NCBI RefSeq assembly: GCF_010093135.1
Contig: NZ_PDWK01000023.1
Coordinates: 1 to 44,072 of the forward strand
Direction: 5' to 3'
Source: Pseudoxanthomonas taiwanensis
Lineage (GTDB): Bacteria > Pseudomonadota > Gammaproteobacteria > Xanthomonadales > Xanthomonadaceae
DNA: 44,072 nt
Under the pieces are notes generated by a model that was not told where the DNA came from, made no database searches, and saw only the letters and a list, made by a program, of their open reading frames with translations. This document shows, piece after piece, positions 20,549 to 30,551 of this stretch. The translations under genes were made by a program, and so were the position numbers. Position 1 is the first letter of the stretch. Each line of letters opens with the position of its first letter.

Positions 20549-21376
20549 ATGCCATTGATGAAGTTCAAGCCCACTTCCCCCGGCCGCCGCTCCGCGGTCC
20601 GCGTGGTCACGCCGGACCTGCACAAGGGTGCGCCGTACGCCCCGCTGGTCGAGAAGAAGAGCAAGACCGGCGGCCGCAACCACCACGGCCGCATCACCAC
20701 CCGCCACATCGGTGGCGGCCACAAGCACCATTACCGCCTGATCGACTTCAAGCGCAACAAGGAAGGCATCGCGGCGCGCGTCGAGCGGATCGAGTACGAC
20801 CCGAACCGCACCGCCCACATCGCCCTCCTGTGCTACGCCGACGGTGAGCGCCGTTACATCATCGCCCCGAAGGGTCTGAAGGCGGGCGACCAGGTGATCG
20901 CGGGCTCCGACGCCCCGATCCGCGCCGGCAACACCCTGCCGCTGCGCAACATCCCGGTCGGCACCACGGTGCACTGCGTCGAGCTGAAGCCGGGCAAGGG
21001 CGCGCAGATCGCCCGCGCCGCCGGCGCCGGCGTGCAGCTGGTGGCCCGCGAGGGCGCCTATGCGCTGCTCCGCCTGCGTTCGGGCGAGATGCGCAAGGTG
21101 CCCGCCGAGTGCCGCGCCACCATCGGCGAGGTCGGCAACGACGAGCACAATCTGGAGAAGCTGGGTAAGGCCGGCGCCAAGCGTTGGCGCGGCGTGCGTC
21201 CGACCGTCCGCGGTGCGGCGATGAACCCGGTTGACCACCCGCACGGTGGTGGTGAGGCCAAGGCCGGCCAGGGTAACCCGCATCCGGTCACTCCGTGGGG
21301 TGTCCCGACCAAGGGTTACAAGACGCGCAAGAACAAGCGCACTCAGCAGTTCATCGTCCGCGATCGTAGGGGCTAA
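20549..21376 (+). CDS. rplB: 50S ribosomal protein L2
   Basis: L2 binds 23S rRNA near the peptidyl transferase centre and forms the inter-subunit bridge B7b. The frame is open further upstream through rplW, but the ATG at 20549 gives the standard start [20 protein letters not shown] and 275 residues. The conserved [14 protein letters not shown] segment is present; H230 corresponds to the functionally important His229 of E. coli. It starts 10 nt after rplW and ends 6 nt before rpsS. Confidence 0.97.
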   Translation: MPLMKFKPTSPGRRSAVRVVTPDLHKGAPYAPLVEKKSKTGGRNHHGRITTRHIGGGHKHHYRLIDFKRNKEGIAARVERIEYDPNRTAHIALLCYADGERRYIIAPKGLKAGDQVIAGSDAPIRAGNTLPLRNIPVGTTVHCVELKPGKGAQIARAAGAGVQLVAREGAYALLRLRSGEMRKVPAECRATIGEVGNDEHNLEKLGKAGAKRWRGVRPTVRGAAMNPVDHPHGGGEAKAGQGNPHPVTPWGVPTKGYKTRKNKRTQQFIVRDRRG

Positions 21377-21382
21377 TCGACC

Positions 21383-21649
21383 ATGCCACGTTCCCTCAAG
21401 AAAGGCCCGTTCGTCGATCACCACCTCCTCAAGAAGGTGGAGGCCGCGGGCGGCACCAAGAAGCCGATCAAGACCTGGTCGCGCCGTTCCATGATCCTGC
21501 CGGAAATGGTGGGGTTCACCATCGCCGTGCATAACGGCAAGAACCACGTTCCGGTGCTGATCAACGAGAACATGGTCGGCCACAAGCTCGGCGAGTTCGC
21601 CATCACCCGGACCTTCAAGGGTCACGGCGGCGACAAGAAGTCGAAGTAA
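21383..21649 (+). CDS. rpsS: 30S ribosomal protein S19
   Basis: S19 pairs with S13 in the 30S head and approaches the A-site tRNA. The protein has 88 residues, begins [20 protein letters not shown] and contains the signature [21 protein letters not shown] near the C-terminus. A TAAGGAGAG run directly after its coding end serves rplV. Confidence 0.97.
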   Translation: MPRSLKKGPFVDHHLLKKVEAAGGTKKPIKTWSRRSMILPEMVGFTIAVHNGKNHVPVLINENMVGHKLGEFAITRTFKGHGGDKKSK

Positions 21650-21661
21650 GGAGAGATGACC

Positions 21662-21997
21662 ATGGAAGCGAAAGCCATCCTGCGCACCGCGCGCATCTCC
21701 CCGCAGAAGGCTCGACTGGTCGCCGACCAGGTGCGCGGCCTGCCGGCCGAGCGCGCCGTCAACCTGCTGAAGTTCTCCGAGAAGAAGGCCGCGGCGCTGA
21801 TCAAGAAGGTGGTCGAGTCGGCCATCGCCAACGCTGAGAACAACCTGGGCGCCGACATCGACACCCTGAAGGTCAAGACCATCATGGTGGACGAGGGTCC
21901 GACCCTGAAGCGCTTCATGGCCCGCGCCAAGGGCCGCGGTACCCGCATCCTCAAGCGCACCAGCCACATCACTGTCGTCGTGGGAGAGGGCAAGTAA
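21662..21997 (+). CDS. rplV: 50S ribosomal protein L22
   Basis: L22 reaches into the exit tunnel with a long beta hairpin; macrolide-resistance changes map there. Two in-frame ATGs, 21656 and 21662, are possible. The AAGGAG (21648-21653) leaves 2 nt to the first but 8 nt to the second, so I use 21662, giving 111 residues beginning [20 protein letters not shown]. The hairpin segment [19 protein letters not shown] is intact. One base separates its stop from rpsC. Confidence 0.95.
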   Translation: MEAKAILRTARISPQKARLVADQVRGLPAERAVNLLKFSEKKAAALIKKVVESAIANAENNLGADIDTLKVKTIMVDEGPTLKRFMARAKGRGTRILKRTSHITVVVGEGK

Positions 21998-21998
21998 T

Positions 21999-22724
21999 AT
22001 GGGTCACAAAGTTCATCCCACGGGCATCCGCCTTGGCATCGCCAAGGACTGGAATTCGAAGTGGTACGCCGACAAGGGCGAGTATGCCAAGTACCTGGCG
22101 GCCGACCTGAAGGTGCGTGAGCTGCTGCGCAAGAAGCTGGCCCAGGCCGGCATCAGCCGCATCCTGATCGAGCGTCCGGCCAAGACCGCGCGCGTGACCA
22201 TCCACACCGCCCGTCCGGGCGTGGTGATCGGCAAGCGCGGCGAGGACATCGAGAAGCTGCGCAAGGAGGTCTCGGAGGTGATGGGCGTCCCGGCGCACAT
22301 CAACGTCACCGAGGTCCGCAAGCCGGAGCTGGACGCCCAGCTGGTCGCCGAGTCCATCGCCCAGCAGCTGGAGCGCCGCATCATGTTCCGCCGCGCCATG
22401 AAGCGCGCCGTGGGCAACGCGATGCGCCTGGGCGCCCTGGGCATCAAGGTCAACGTCGCCGGCCGCCTGAACGGCGCCGAGATCGCCCGCTCGGAGTGGT
22501 ACCGCGAAGGCCGCGTGCCGCTGCACACCCTGCGCGCGGACATCGACTACGGCTTCGCCGAGGCGCACACCACCTACGGCGTCATCGGCGTCAAGGTTTG
22601 GATCTACAAGGGCGAGATCTTCGACTTCGCCCAGGTCGGACAGGAGAAGCAGGAAGAAGCCGCCCCGCGCCAGGAGCGCGGCGAGCGCGAGCGTCCCTCC
22701 CGTCCTGCACGTGAAGCGAGGTAA
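21999..22724 (+). CDS. rpsC: 30S ribosomal protein S3
   Basis: S3 forms part of the mRNA entry channel and its helicase site. The 241-residue protein begins [20 protein letters not shown]. The type II KH domain (about 39-107) carries the GxxG-like loop [12 protein letters not shown], and the C-terminal domain includes [14 protein letters not shown] charged Glu/Arg/Pro-rich tail (about 212-241) follows. Tight coupling to rplV and rplP (5 nt) suggests translational reinitiation. Confidence 0.97.
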   Translation: MGHKVHPTGIRLGIAKDWNSKWYADKGEYAKYLAADLKVRELLRKKLAQAGISRILIERPAKTARVTIHTARPGVVIGKRGEDIEKLRKEVSEVMGVPAHINVTEVRKPELDAQLVAESIAQQLERRIMFRRAMKRAVGNAMRLGALGIKVNVAGRLNGAEIARSEWYREGRVPLHTLRADIDYGFAEAHTTYGVIGVKVWIYKGEIFDFAQVGQEKQEEAAPRQERGERERPSRPAREAR

Positions 22725-22729
22725 CGGCG

Positions 22730-23143
22730 ATGTTGCAACCCAAGCGAACCAAGTACCGCAAGCAGCACAAGGGCCGCAACGAGGGCCTGAGCTGGAGTGC
22801 CAACGCCGTGTCCTTCGGCGAGTACGGCCTGAAGGCGACCGGTCACGGCCGCCTGACCGCCCGCCAGATCGAGGCCGCGCGCCGCACGATCAGCCGCTAC
22901 GTCAAGCGTGGCGGCAAGATGTGGATCCGCGTGTTCCCCGACAAGCCGATCACCCAGAAGCCCATCGAGGTGCGTATGGGTTCCGGTAAGGGCAACGTGG
23001 AGTACTGGGTGGCCCAGGTCCAGCCCGGTCGCATGATCTATGAAATCGAGGGTGTGCCCGAGGAGACCGCCCGCGAGGCGTTCCGCCTGGCCGCGGCGAA
23101 GCTCTCGGTCACCACCACCTTCGTGACCCGGACGGTGCGCTAA
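22730..23143 (+). CDS. rplP: 50S ribosomal protein L16
   Basis: L16 organises the A-site tRNA elbow region and is needed late in 50S assembly. The 137-residue protein begins [19 protein letters not shown] and contains the conserved [20 protein letters not shown] stretch. The Arg hydroxylated by RoxA in E. coli (Arg81) should lie in the adjacent RMGSGKGN loop. Its last base is shared with the first base of rpmC (TAATG). Confidence 0.97.
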   Translation: MLQPKRTKYRKQHKGRNEGLSWSANAVSFGEYGLKATGHGRLTARQIEAARRTISRYVKRGGKMWIRVFPDKPITQKPIEVRMGSGKGNVEYWVAQVQPGRMIYEIEGVPEETAREAFRLAAAKLSVTTTFVTRTVR

Positions 23144-23331
23144 TGGCTACGATCAAGGAACTCCGCGAAAAGTCGGCCGACGAGCTGAAGGGCCACCTGC
23201 TCGACCTGCGCAGGGAGCAGTTCTCCCTGCGCATGCAGCAGGCGACCGGCCAGCTGTCGAAGACCCACGAAATCCGCCGGGTGCGCCGCGAAATCGCGCG
23301 CGTGAAGACCCTGCTCGGCAGCAACAAGTAA
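23143..23331 (+). CDS. rpmC: 50S ribosomal protein L29
   Basis: L29 is a small two-helix protein at the tunnel exit beside L23. The 62-residue product [20 protein letters not shown] has the family length and the [20 protein letters not shown] helix. The start overlaps the rplP stop by one base, so its translation depends on ribosomes leaving rplP. Confidence 0.96.
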   Translation: MATIKELREKSADELKGHLLDLRREQFSLRMQQATGQLSKTHEIRRVRREIARVKTLLGSNK

Positions 23332-23343
23332 GGGATCGCCGCG

Positions 23344-23610
23344 ATGAGCGAGAACAACAGCAAGCCGCTGCGCACGATCGAAGGTCGTGTGATCAGCAAC
23401 AAGATGGACAAGACGGTCACCGTCCTGGTGGAGCGCCAGGTCAAGCATCCGCTGTACGGCAAGTACATCAAGCGCTCGACGAAGCTCCACGCGCACGACG
23501 CGGACAACAGCTGCAAGGAAGGCGACGTCGTCCGCGTGACCGAGGTCGCGCCGATCTCGAAGACCAAGAACTGGCGCGTGGTTGAAATCGTCACCCGCGC
23601 GGCCGAATAA
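23344..23610 (+). CDS. rpsQ: 30S ribosomal protein S17
   Basis: S17 is a primary binding protein of the 16S 5' domain with an OB fold. The 88 residues include [20 protein letters not shown] and the [19 protein letters not shown] segment. It starts 12 nt after rpmC with AGGGA before the ATG. Confidence 0.97.
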   Translation: MSENNSKPLRTIEGRVISNKMDKTVTVLVERQVKHPLYGKYIKRSTKLHAHDADNSCKEGDVVRVTEVAPISKTKNWRVVEIVTRAAE

Positions 23611-23624
23611 GGGAGATCTGAATC

Positions 23625-23993
23625 ATGATCCAGATGCAGAGCTACCTCGACGCCGCCGACAATTCGGGCGCCAAGGAACTGATGTGCATCAAGGTGCTCG
23701 GCGGTTCCAAGCGCCGCTACGCGGGTATTGGCGACATCATCAAGGTGACCGTCAAGGACGCGATTCCGCGCGGCAAGGTGAAGAAGGGCGAGGTCTACGA
23801 CGCCGTGGTGGTGCGCACCCGCAAGGGCGTGCGCCGTCCGGACGGCTCGGTGATCCGCTTCGACGGCAACGCCGCCGTGCTGCTGAACAACAAGCAGGAG
23901 CCGATCGGCACCCGCATCTTCGGGCCGGTTACCCGTGAGCTGCGTTCCGAGAAGTTCATGAAGATCGTCTCGCTCGCGCCTGAAGTGCTCTGA
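23625..23993 (+). CDS. rplN: 50S ribosomal protein L14
   Basis: L14 forms inter-subunit bridges with 16S rRNA and is the docking site of the silencing factor RsfS. The 122-residue protein has the invariant length and shows [40 protein letters not shown] and the C-terminal [14 protein letters not shown]. It lies 14 nt after rpsQ. In E. coli this is the first gene of the spc operon; here there is no room for a promoter, so S10 and spc genes appear fused into one unit at this point. Confidence 0.98.
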   Translation: MIQMQSYLDAADNSGAKELMCIKVLGGSKRRYAGIGDIIKVTVKDAIPRGKVKKGEVYDAVVVRTRKGVRRPDGSVIRFDGNAAVLLNNKQEPIGTRIFGPVTRELRSEKFMKIVSLAPEVL

Positions 23994-24009
23994 GCGGAGG
24001 AAGGCAGAC

Positions 24010-24327
24010 ATGGCAAACCGCATCAAGAAGGGCGACACCGTCGTCGTCATCGCCGGCAAGGACAAGGGCAAGCAGGGCGAGGTCATCAAGGTGGACGGCG
24101 ACCGTGTGGTCGTCTCCAACGTGAACCTGGTCAAGCGGCACACCAAGCCGAACCCGCAGGCGGGCATCGCCGGCGGCGTGGTCGAGCGCGAGGCCTCGAT
24201 CCACATTTCCAATGTGATGCCGCTCAACCCGGCCACCGGCAAGGGCGAGCGCATCGGGTACAAGATCCTGGAGGATGGACGCAAGATTCGTGTGTTCCGC
24301 TCCAGCGGTGAGGCGCTCGACGCCTGA
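24010..24327 (+). CDS. rplX: 50S ribosomal protein L24
   Basis: L24 is one of the two assembly-initiator proteins of the 50S subunit. The 105-residue product carries the KOW motif [20 protein letters not shown] near the N-terminus (about 5-24) and [13 protein letters not shown]. It begins 16 nt after rplN behind CGGAGGAAGG. Confidence 0.97.
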   Translation: MANRIKKGDTVVVIAGKDKGKQGEVIKVDGDRVVVSNVNLVKRHTKPNPQAGIAGGVVEREASIHISNVMPLNPATGKGERIGYKILEDGRKIRVFRSSGEALDA

Positions 24328-24338
24328 GGAATGAAGTC

Positions 24339-24881
24339 ATGACCACGCGGCTCGAAAAGTTCTACAAGGAAGAGGTGGTGCCGGCTCTGATGAAGAAGTT
24401 CGGCTACGCCAATCCGATGGAGGTCCCCCGGCTCGTCAAGATCACGCTGAACATGGGCGTGGGCGAGGCCGCCAGCAACAAGAAGGTGCTGGAGAACGCC
24501 ATGGCCGACATGGCCAAGATCGCCGGCCAGAAGCCGGTGGCCACCAAGGCCCGCGTTTCCGTGGCGTCGTTCAAGATCCGTGACGGCTGGCCCATCGGCT
24601 GCAAGGTCACCCTGCGCCGCGACCGTATGTTCGAGTTCCTGGACCGCCTGATCAACGTCGCGCTGCCGCGCGTGCGCGACTTCCGCGGCGTGTCCGGCCG
24701 TGCCTTCGACGGTCGCGGCAACTACAACATGGGCGTGAAGGAGCAGATCATCTTCCCGGAGATCGACTTCGACGCGGTCGACGCTCTCCGCGGCATGGAC
24801 ATCGCCATCACGACCACCGCCAAGACCGACGCCGAAGCCAAGGCGCTGCTCGAGGCGTTCAAGTTCCCGTTCCGCAACTAA
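24339..24881 (+). CDS. rplE: 50S ribosomal protein L5
   Basis: L5 binds 5S rRNA in the central protuberance and contacts the P-site tRNA and S13. The 180-residue protein begins [20 protein letters not shown] and contains [32 protein letters not shown] and the C-terminal [18 protein letters not shown]. The length agrees with E. coli L5 (179). It is 11 nt from each neighbour. Confidence 0.98.
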   Translation: MTTRLEKFYKEEVVPALMKKFGYANPMEVPRLVKITLNMGVGEAASNKKVLENAMADMAKIAGQKPVATKARVSVASFKIRDGWPIGCKVTLRRDRMFEFLDRLINVALPRVRDFRGVSGRAFDGRGNYNMGVKEQIIFPEIDFDAVDALRGMDIAITTTAKTDAEAKALLEAFKFPFRN

Positions 24882-24892
24882 GGGCTAGACAC

Positions 24893-25198
24893 ATGGCAAA
24901 GACCTCGATGGTCAACCGCGAAGCGAAGCGGGAGAAGCTGGCCAGGAAGTACGCGGCCAAGCGCGAGGCCCTGAAGAAGGTGATCTCGAGCCAGACCGCC
25001 TCGTACGAGGAGAAGATGGAGGCGGCCGCCAAGCTGCAGAAGCTGCCGCGCGACTCCTCGCCGTGCCGCCAGCGCAACCGCTGCGAGATCTCGGGCCGTC
25101 CGCGCGGCGTCTACCGCAAGTTCGGCCTGGGCCGCAACATGCTGCGCCAGGCGACCATGCGCGGCGACGTGCCGGGCCTGCGCAAGGCCAGCTGGTAA
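24893..25198 (+). CDS. rpsN: 30S ribosomal protein S14
   Basis: S14 binds the 3' major domain of 16S rRNA in the head. The 101-residue product is the long form without the four-cysteine zinc site, as in most proteobacteria: only two Cys (in [13 protein letters not shown]) occur where the short form has CxxC pairs. It begins [20 protein letters not shown] and ends [12 protein letters not shown] 186-nt gap, unusually long for this cluster, separates it from rpsH. Confidence 0.97.
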   Translation: MAKTSMVNREAKREKLARKYAAKREALKKVISSQTASYEEKMEAAAKLQKLPRDSSPCRQRNRCEISGRPRGVYRKFGLGRNMLRQATMRGDVPGLRKASW

Positions 25199-25207
25199 CA
25201 CCGGGCA

Positions 25208-25280
25208 GGGCGGCCCCGGCCGCCCGCCAGGCAGCTCCACCCGGATGCCGGCCCCCAAGGGCCGGTTCTTCGGCTATAAT
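25208..25280 (+). promoter_or_regulatory. hairpin and possible internal promoter between rpsN and rpsH
   Basis: GGGCGGCC/GGCCGCCC (25208-25215/25218-25225) forms a strong stem with a very tight loop just after rpsN. It is followed by a perfect -10 hexamer TATAAT at 25275-25280, about 105 nt before rpsH. No good -35 hexamer is seen 16-18 nt upstream of it. This could be an internal promoter for the second half of the spc genes. Confidence 0.4.
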
Positions 25281-25384
25281 CCCGCGCTTCCGCCTCGGTG
25301 CCGGGAGCCGGCAAAGGCCCTGGCCTCTCCCAGGACAACCCAGAAGTTCGCGAAAGCGGATATCGGTGCACTCAAGGAACCACT

Positions 25385-25783
25385 ATGAGCATGACTGATC
25401 CCATCGCCGACATGCTGGTCCGCATCAAGAATGCGGCCGCGGTCGGCAAGCCGGCGGTGAAGCTGCCTTCCTCCAAGATCAAGCTCGCCATCGCCAACGT
25501 CCTGAAGGACGAGGGCTATGTGAGCGACGTTCGCGTCATCAAGGGCGAGAACAACAAGGCCGAACTGGAGATCGTGCTGAAGTACTTCGAGGGCCGTCCG
25601 GTCATCGAGCAGCTGCAGCGCGTGTCGCGTTCCGGCCTGCGCCAGTACCGCGGCAAGAACGAGCTGCCGAAGGTGCTCGGCGGCCTCGGCGTGGCCATCA
25701 TCTCCACCTCCAATGGCATCATGACCGACGCGCAGGCGCGTCGCGCCGGCATCGGCGGCGAAGTCCTGTGCTACGTGGCCTGA
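25385..25783 (+). CDS. rpsH: 30S ribosomal protein S8
   Basis: S8 organises the central domain of 16S rRNA and in E. coli is the translational repressor of the spc operon. The frame is open from 25298, but ATG 25385 gives the expected [20 protein letters not shown] and 132 residues (E. coli 130). The C-terminal [20 protein letters not shown] block, which binds RNA, is present. In E. coli S8 binds at the rplX-rplE junction; I could not find a clear copy of that site here. Confidence 0.96.
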   Translation: MSMTDPIADMLVRIKNAAAVGKPAVKLPSSKIKLAIANVLKDEGYVSDVRVIKGENNKAELEIVLKYFEGRPVIEQLQRVSRSGLRQYRGKNELPKVLGGLGVAIISTSNGIMTDAQARRAGIGGEVLCYVA

Positions 25784-25802
25784 TCGAAGGAGTACGACGA
25801 CA

Positions 25803-26330
25803 ATGTCCCGCGTAGCCAAGAAGCCGATCGCCCTGCCGAAGGGCGTCGAACTGAACATCCAGCCCGAGAGCGTCAGCGCCAAGGGCCCGAAGGGCATGCT
25901 GAGCCTGGCCAAGCCGGCCGGCGTGCAGATCACCGTCCAGGACGGCCAGGCCGTCCTGTCCGCGAACGACCCGTCGCTGATCCCGATGGCCGGCACCGTG
26001 CGCGCCATCCTGGCGAACATGGTCAAGGGCGTGTCCGAGGGCTTCGAGCGCAAGCTCGAGCTGGTGGGCGTGGGTTACCGTGCCGCGATGCAGGGCAAGG
26101 ACCTGAGCCTGTCGCTGGGCTTCTCCCACCCGGTCATCTTCAAGGCGCCGGAGGGCATCACCCTGTCCACCCCGAGCCAGACCGAGATCGTGGTGCAGGG
26201 CGCCGACAAGCAGCGCGTCGGTGAAGTCGCGGCCAAGATCCGCGCCTTCCGTCCGCCGGAGCCGTACAAGGGCAAGGGCGTGAAGTACTCCGACGAAGTC
26301 ATCATCCGCAAGGAAGCCAAGAAGGCCTAA
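25803..26330 (+). CDS. rplF: 50S ribosomal protein L6
   Basis: L6 lies near the sarcin-ricin loop and helps in late 50S assembly. The 175 residues make two similar domains (about 1-82 and 83-175), ending with the [18 protein letters not shown] signature and an acidic/basic tail. It has AAGGAG before the ATG. 74 nt of GC-rich sequence with palindromes precede rplR. Confidence 0.97.
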   Translation: MSRVAKKPIALPKGVELNIQPESVSAKGPKGMLSLAKPAGVQITVQDGQAVLSANDPSLIPMAGTVRAILANMVKGVSEGFERKLELVGVGYRAAMQGKDLSLSLGFSHPVIFKAPEGITLSTPSQTEIVVQGADKQRVGEVAAKIRAFRPPEPYKGKGVKYSDEVIIRKEAKKA

Positions 26331-26404
26331 TCCGGGGCCGCGGCTCCGGGCCCCCGGCCCGGGGCCACCCGGCGACGCCGATCCGCTTCCACGAGGTAAC
26401 CAAC

Positions 26405-26761
26405 ATGAGCATCAAGAACGACGCCCGTCTGCGCCGCGCCAAGGCCACCCGCGCGCACATCCGCAAGCTCGGCGTTCCGCGCCTGTCGGTGCTGCGCACC
26501 GGCCAGCACCTGTACGCCCAGCTGTTCACCGCCGACGGCTCCAAGGTCATCGCCGCGGCGAACACGCTGCAGGCCGAGGTGAAGGAGGGCCTGAAGAACG
26601 GCAAGAACACCGAGGCCGCGGCCAAGGTCGGCCGCATCATCGCCGAGCGTGCCAGGGCCGCGGGCATCGAGAAGATCGCCTTCGACCGTTCGGGCTACCG
26701 TTACCACGGGCGCATCAAGGCCCTGGCCGACGCGGCCCGCGAGGGCGGCCTGCAGTTCTGA
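26405..26761 (+). CDS. rplR: 50S ribosomal protein L18
   Basis: L18 carries 5S rRNA into the large subunit together with L5 and L25. The 118-residue protein begins [20 protein letters not shown] and has the conserved C-terminal [30 protein letters not shown] precedes the ATG as ribosome site. The 147-nt gap after it holds a small hairpin (GCCTCC...GGAGGC, about 26814-26832) and A-rich sequence leading into rpsE. Confidence 0.97.
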   Translation: MSIKNDARLRRAKATRAHIRKLGVPRLSVLRTGQHLYAQLFTADGSKVIAAANTLQAEVKEGLKNGKNTEAAAKVGRIIAERARAAGIEKIAFDRSGYRYHGRIKALADAAREGGLQF

Positions 26762-26908
26762 TTCCGCGGGCTCGCTTCGGGCCCGTCCTGCCGGCGCAGG
26801 TGGCGCCGGGCGCCGCCTCCCTTCTGCGGAGGCGTGTCGCTCCACCGCGGTAGACCAACAACAACAAGCGGCCCGAGCCGTACATATCCAACAACCAAGG
26901 AATTCGAC

Positions 26909-27451
26909 ATGGCAGAAGAACGTGCACCGCGGGGCCGCGATCGCGACCGCAACCGCGAAGAGAAGATCGACGACGGCATGATCGAGAAGCTGGTCGCGGT
27001 CAACCGCGTCAGCAAGACCGTCAAGGGCGGCCGCCAGTTCACCTTCACCGCGCTGACCGTGGTCGGCGACGGCGAGGGCCGCGTCGGCTTCGGCTACGGC
27101 AAAGCCCGCGAGGTCCCGGTGGCGATCCAGAAGTCGATGGAATACGCCCGCAAGTCGATGGTCAAGGTCGACCTGAACAACGGCACCCTGTGGCACCCGG
27201 TCAAGGCCGGCCACGGCGCGGCCCGCGTATTCATGCAGCCGGCCTCCGAGGGTACCGGTGTGATCGCCGGTGGCGCGATGCGCGCCGTCCTGGAAGCCGT
27301 GGGCGTGAAGAACGTGCTGGCCAAGGCCGTCGGTTCGCGCAACCCGATCAACCTGGTCCGCGCCACCATGAAGGGCCTGGCGGCGATGCAGTCGCCCGAG
27401 CGCATCGCGGCCAAGCGCGGCAAGAAGGTGGAGGAACTCCTCAATGGCTAA
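26909..27451 (+). CDS. rpsE: 30S ribosomal protein S5
   Basis: S5 sits at the mRNA entry tunnel and, with S4, influences accuracy; spectinomycin-resistance changes fall in its N-terminal loop. The frame is open from 26834, but ATG 26909 with CAAGGAATTC upstream gives the standard [18 protein letters not shown] start and 180 residues. The dsRBD-like domain with [20 protein letters not shown] follows. rpmD overlaps its end by 8 nt. Confidence 0.96.
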   Translation: MAEERAPRGRDRDRNREEKIDDGMIEKLVAVNRVSKTVKGGRQFTFTALTVVGDGEGRVGFGYGKAREVPVAIQKSMEYARKSMVKVDLNNGTLWHPVKAGHGAARVFMQPASEGTGVIAGGAMRAVLEAVGVKNVLAKAVGSRNPINLVRATMKGLAAMQSPERIAAKRGKKVEELLNG

Positions 27452-27635
27452 CGAGCCCAACAAGCCCGTCAGGGGGCGCCTGGTGCGCGCCCCCCGCGGT
27501 CCCCAGCCCCGCCACCGCCTCTCGGTCCGCGCCCTGGGCCTGAACAAGCTCAACGACGTGCGCGAGCTGAAGGACAGCCCGCAGGTCCGTGGCCTCATCA
27601 ACCAGCTGCACTACCTGGTGCGGGTCGAGGAGTAA
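27444..27635 (+). CDS. rpmD: 50S ribosomal protein L30
   Basis: Short 63-residue L30 containing [19 protein letters not shown] and the C-terminal [12 protein letters not shown], as in other bacterial L30 proteins. The N-terminus is a little longer and more basic ([19 protein letters not shown]) than the E. coli form (59 aa). The start lies within the end of rpsE, so translation is coupled. Confidence 0.94.
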   Translation: MANEPNKPVRGRLVRAPRGPQPRHRLSVRALGLNKLNDVRELKDSPQVRGLINQLHYLVRVEE

Positions 27636-27645
27636 GGAGAATCCC

Positions 27646-28083
27646 ATGCGTCTGAATACTCTCAAGCCCGCCGAGGGCGCCCGCAAGGAGCGCACCCGCG
27701 TCGGCCGCGGCATCGGTTCCGGCCTGGGCAAGACCGCCGGCCGCGGCCACAAGGGCTCCTACGCCCGCGCCGGCAAGGGCAAGATCAAGGCCGGCTTCGA
27801 AGGCGGCCAGACCCCGATGCAGCGCCGCCTGCCGAAGGTCGGTTTCCGTTCGCTGACCGCGAAGGACACCGCCGAGGTGCTGCTGTACAAGCTGGCCCTG
27901 GTCGAGGGCGACGTGGTGGACTTCGCCACCCTGAAGGCGGCCAAGCTGGTGTCGAGCACCGCCAAGCGCGCCAAGATCGTCAAGAAGGGCGACATCGCCC
28001 GCAAGCTGACGGTCAAGGGCGTGCACGTCACCGCCGGCGCCAAGGCGGCGATCGAGGCCGCCGGCGGCAGCGTCGAGGAGTAA
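27646..28083 (+). CDS. rplO: 50S ribosomal protein L15
   Basis: L15 is a late-binding 50S protein with a long basic extension into rRNA. ATG 27646, preceded by TAAGGAGAATCCC, gives [20 protein letters not shown] and 145 residues; the open frame upstream is only a shadow of rpmD. The Gly/Lys-rich extension (about 20-55, with [13 protein letters not shown]) and the [14 protein letters not shown]-terminus are typical. secY begins 7 nt downstream. Confidence 0.97.
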   Translation: MRLNTLKPAEGARKERTRVGRGIGSGLGKTAGRGHKGSYARAGKGKIKAGFEGGQTPMQRRLPKVGFRSLTAKDTAEVLLYKLALVEGDVVDFATLKAAKLVSSTAKRAKIVKKGDIARKLTVKGVHVTAGAKAAIEAAGGSVEE

Positions 28084-28090
28084 GCGGCCC

Positions 28091-29443
28091 ATGGCGCAGA
28101 GCGGCATCGGCAACATCGGCGGCGGCTTGGCGAAGTTCACCGAACTGCGCCAGCGCCTGCTGTTCGTGCTCGGAGCATTGATCGTCTACCGCATCGGATG
28201 CTTCGTGCCGGTGCCCGGCGTCAATCCCGATGCCATGCTGGCGATGATGCAGGCGCAGGGTGGCGGCATCGTGGACATGTTCAACATGTTCTCGGGCGGC
28301 GCCCTGCACCGCTTCAGCGTGTTCGCGCTGAACGTCATGCCGTACATCTCGGCGTCGATCGTGATGCAGCTGGCCGTGCACATCTTCCCGGCGCTGAAGT
28401 CGCTGCAGAAGGAAGGCGAGTCCGGCCGCCGCAAGATCACCCAGTACTCGCGCATCGGCGCGGTGCTGCTGGCGGTGGTGCAGGGCGGCAGCATCGCGCT
28501 GGCCCTGCAGAACCAGGTCGCGCCGGGCGGCATGCCCGTGGTGTACAACCCGGGCGCCGGCTTCGTGCTGACCGCCGTGGTGGCCCTGACCGCCGGCACC
28601 ATCTTCCTGATGTGGCTGGGCGAGCAGGTGACCGAGCGCGGCATCGGCAACGGCGTTTCGCTGATCATCTTCGCGGGCATTGTGGCCGGCCTGCCGGGCG
28701 CGGTCATCCAGACCGTCGAGGCCTACCGCAACGGCAGCATGAACTTCCTCACGCTGCTGGTCGTGGTCGCGGTGGTGCTGGGCTTCACCTGGTTCGTGGT
28801 GTTCGTCGAGCGCGGCCAGCGCCGCATCACGGTGAACTACGCGCGGCGCCAGGGCGGCCGGAACGCATACATGAACCAGAGCTCGTTCCTGCCGCTGAAG
28901 CTCAACATGTCCGGCGTGATCCCGGCGATCTTCGCCTCGAGCATCCTGGCGTTCCCGGCCACGCTGAGCATGTGGTCCGGCCAGGCGACCTCCGCCACCT
29001 GGCTGCAGCGCATCGCCAATGCGCTGGCCCCGGGCGAGCCGCTGCACATGATCGTGTTCGCGGCCCTGATCACCGGCTTCGCGTTCTTCTACACGGCGCT
29101 GGTGTTCAACTCGCAGGAGACGGCCGACAACCTCAAGAAGTCGGGCGCCCTGATCCCGGGCATCCGGCCGGGCAAGGCCACTGCCGAGTACATCGACGGC
29201 GTGCTGACCCGGCTGACCGCGGCGGGCGCGGCCTACCTGGTGGTGGTCTGCCTGCTGCCGGAGGTGATGCGGACGCAGCTGGGCACTTCGTTCTACTTCG
29301 GCGGCACCTCGCTGCTGATCGTGGTGGTCGTGGTGATGGACTTCATCGCCCAGATCCAGGCCCACCTGATGTCGCACCAGTACGAAAGCCTGCTGAAGAA
29401 GGCCAACCTCAAGGGTGGCTCCCGCGGCCCGGTCCGCGGCTGA
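28091..29443 (+). CDS. secY: preprotein translocase subunit SecY
   Basis: SecY is the protein-conducting channel of the inner membrane, working with SecE (1429-1839) and SecG. The 450-residue protein shows ten hydrophobic segments. Visible landmarks are the plug region after TM1 ([13 protein letters not shown]), [14 protein letters not shown] in TM2, [12 protein letters not shown] in TM4 and the cytoplasmic loop [20 protein letters not shown]. The C-terminal tail ends with [18 protein letters not shown]. Placement after rplO is standard. rpmJ, which follows secY in E. coli, is absent. Confidence 0.97.
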   Translation: MAQSGIGNIGGGLAKFTELRQRLLFVLGALIVYRIGCFVPVPGVNPDAMLAMMQAQGGGIVDMFNMFSGGALHRFSVFALNVMPYISASIVMQLAVHIFPALKSLQKEGESGRRKITQYSRIGAVLLAVVQGGSIALALQNQVAPGGMPVVYNPGAGFVLTAVVALTAGTIFLMWLGEQVTERGIGNGVSLIIFAGIVAGLPGAVIQTVEAYRNGSMNFLTLLVVVAVVLGFTWFVVFVERGQRRITVNYARRQGGRNAYMNQSSFLPLKLNMSGVIPAIFASSILAFPATLSMWSGQATSATWLQRIANALAPGEPLHMIVFAALITGFAFFYTALVFNSQETADNLKKSGALIPGIRPGKATAEYIDGVLTRLTAAGAAYLVVVCLLPEVMRTQLGTSFYFGGTSLLIVVVVVMDFIAQIQAHLMSHQYESLLKKANLKGGSRGPVRG

Positions 29444-29462
29444 GACGGCAACATGACACGCG

Positions 29463-29671
29463 CCGGCGGAGAGCCCTCCGCCGGACCCGGCACTCCAGGC
29501 CGGGAACCTACAGGGCGGCCCGTGCGACGTCTCGCGCGTGGGTGAGATTCCGCAGTGCCGCGCGGGAGTAGCGCGGCCGGCGGTCCGGGAAACCGGCCGC
29601 CAGCGGGGTCCGGCGCCGGAGCATGGGCACACTCCCCATGCCGGGTCGGCGGCTCCAGCCCGGAGCCGCCG
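29463..29671 (+). other. non-coding gap secY-rpsM with three GC hairpins
   Basis: The 332-nt gap holds no gene that I can support, and no rpmJ. It has hairpins CCGGCGGA/TCCGCCGG (29463-29470/29477-29484), GCATGGG/CCCATGC (29621-29627/29635-29641) and the 10-bp CGGCGGCTCC/GGAGCCGCCG (29647-29656/29662-29671). The first or last may end the spc transcript; none has a T-tract. Confidence 0.5.
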
Positions 29672-29673
29672 GC

Positions 29674-29702
29674 TTCCAAGTAATCCGGGACATTGCTAGA
29701 AT
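29674..29702 (+). promoter_or_regulatory. probable promoter of the alpha operon (rpsM)
   Basis: An extended -10, TGC followed by TAGAAT (29697-29702), with TTCCAA (29674-29679) at exactly 17 bp as a weak -35. Transcription would start near 29709, leaving about 67 nt before rpsM. In E. coli S4 represses at this leader; I could not draw the pseudoknot here. Confidence 0.5.
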
Positions 29703-29775
29703 TCGCAGTTCACTTTCGAACCATCCTGTCGGGCGGCCGCGCGTCGCCCCGACCCTCAAGTTTGGAGATCGCGTC

Positions 29776-30132
29776 ATGGCGCGTATTGCAGGCGTCAACC
29801 TGCCGACCCACAAGCACGTGTGGGTGGGTCTGCAGAGCATCTATGGCATCGGCCGTACCCGGTCGAAGAAGGTTTGCGAGGCCGCGGGCGTCAACCCGTC
29901 GACCAAGATCCGTGACCTGTCCGAGCCCGAAGTCGAGCGCCTGCGCGCCGAAGTCGGCAAGTACGTGGTGGAGGGCGACCTGCGCCGCGAGGTCGGCATC
30001 GCCATCAAGCGCCTGATGGACCTGGGCTGCTACCGTGGCCTGCGCCACCGTCGTGGCCTGCCGGTGCGCGGCCAGCGCACCCGTACCAACGCCCGCACCC
30101 GCAAGGGTCCGCGCAAGGCGATCAAGAAGTAA
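29776..30132 (+). CDS. rpsM: 30S ribosomal protein S13
   Basis: S13 is in the 30S head and contacts the P-site tRNA and L5. ATG 29776 with TTTGGAGATCG upstream gives [20 protein letters not shown] and 118 residues; the longer open frame from 29623 is non-coding leader. The basic C-terminus with [20 protein letters not shown] reaches the decoding region. First gene of the alpha operon. Confidence 0.96.
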   Translation: MARIAGVNLPTHKHVWVGLQSIYGIGRTRSKKVCEAAGVNPSTKIRDLSEPEVERLRAEVGKYVVEGDLRREVGIAIKRLMDLGCYRGLRHRRGLPVRGQRTRTNARTRKGPRKAIKK

Positions 30133-30144
30133 GGGACAAAGACC

Positions 30145-30537
30145 ATGGCCAAGCCGGCAGCTGCCAAGACCAAGAAGAAGATCAAGCGCGTCGTCACCGA
30201 CGGCATCGCCCACGTGCACGCGTCCTTCAACAACACCATCGTCACCATCACCGACCGCCAGGGCAACGCCCTCGCGTGGGCCACTTCGGGCGCCTCGGGT
30301 TTCCGTGGTTCGCGCAAGTCGACCCCGTTCGCCGCGCAGGTGGCCGCCGAGAAGGCCGGCCGCGCCGCGCTGGACTACGGCGTCAAGTCGCTGGAAGTGC
30401 GCATCAAGGGCCCGGGTCCGGGCCGCGAGTCCGCCGTGCGTTCGCTGAACGCCGTGGGCTACAAGATCACCAACATCGTCGACGTGACGCCGATCCCGCA
30501 CAACGGGTGCCGTCCGCCGAAGAAGCGCCGCGTCTAA
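30145..30537 (+). CDS. rpsK: 30S ribosomal protein S11
   Basis: S11 forms the platform side of the mRNA exit and pairs with S21 in binding the anti-Shine-Dalgarno region. The 130-residue product begins [20 protein letters not shown] and contains [20 protein letters not shown] and the C-terminal [18 protein letters not shown] signature, which is invariant in the family. Confidence 0.98.
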   Translation: MAKPAAAKTKKKIKRVVTDGIAHVHASFNNTIVTITDRQGNALAWATSGASGFRGSRKSTPFAAQVAAEKAGRAALDYGVKSLEVRIKGPGPGRESAVRSLNAVGYKITNIVDVTPIPHNGCRPPKKRRV

Positions 30538-30551
30538 GGGGGCGATAAGAA

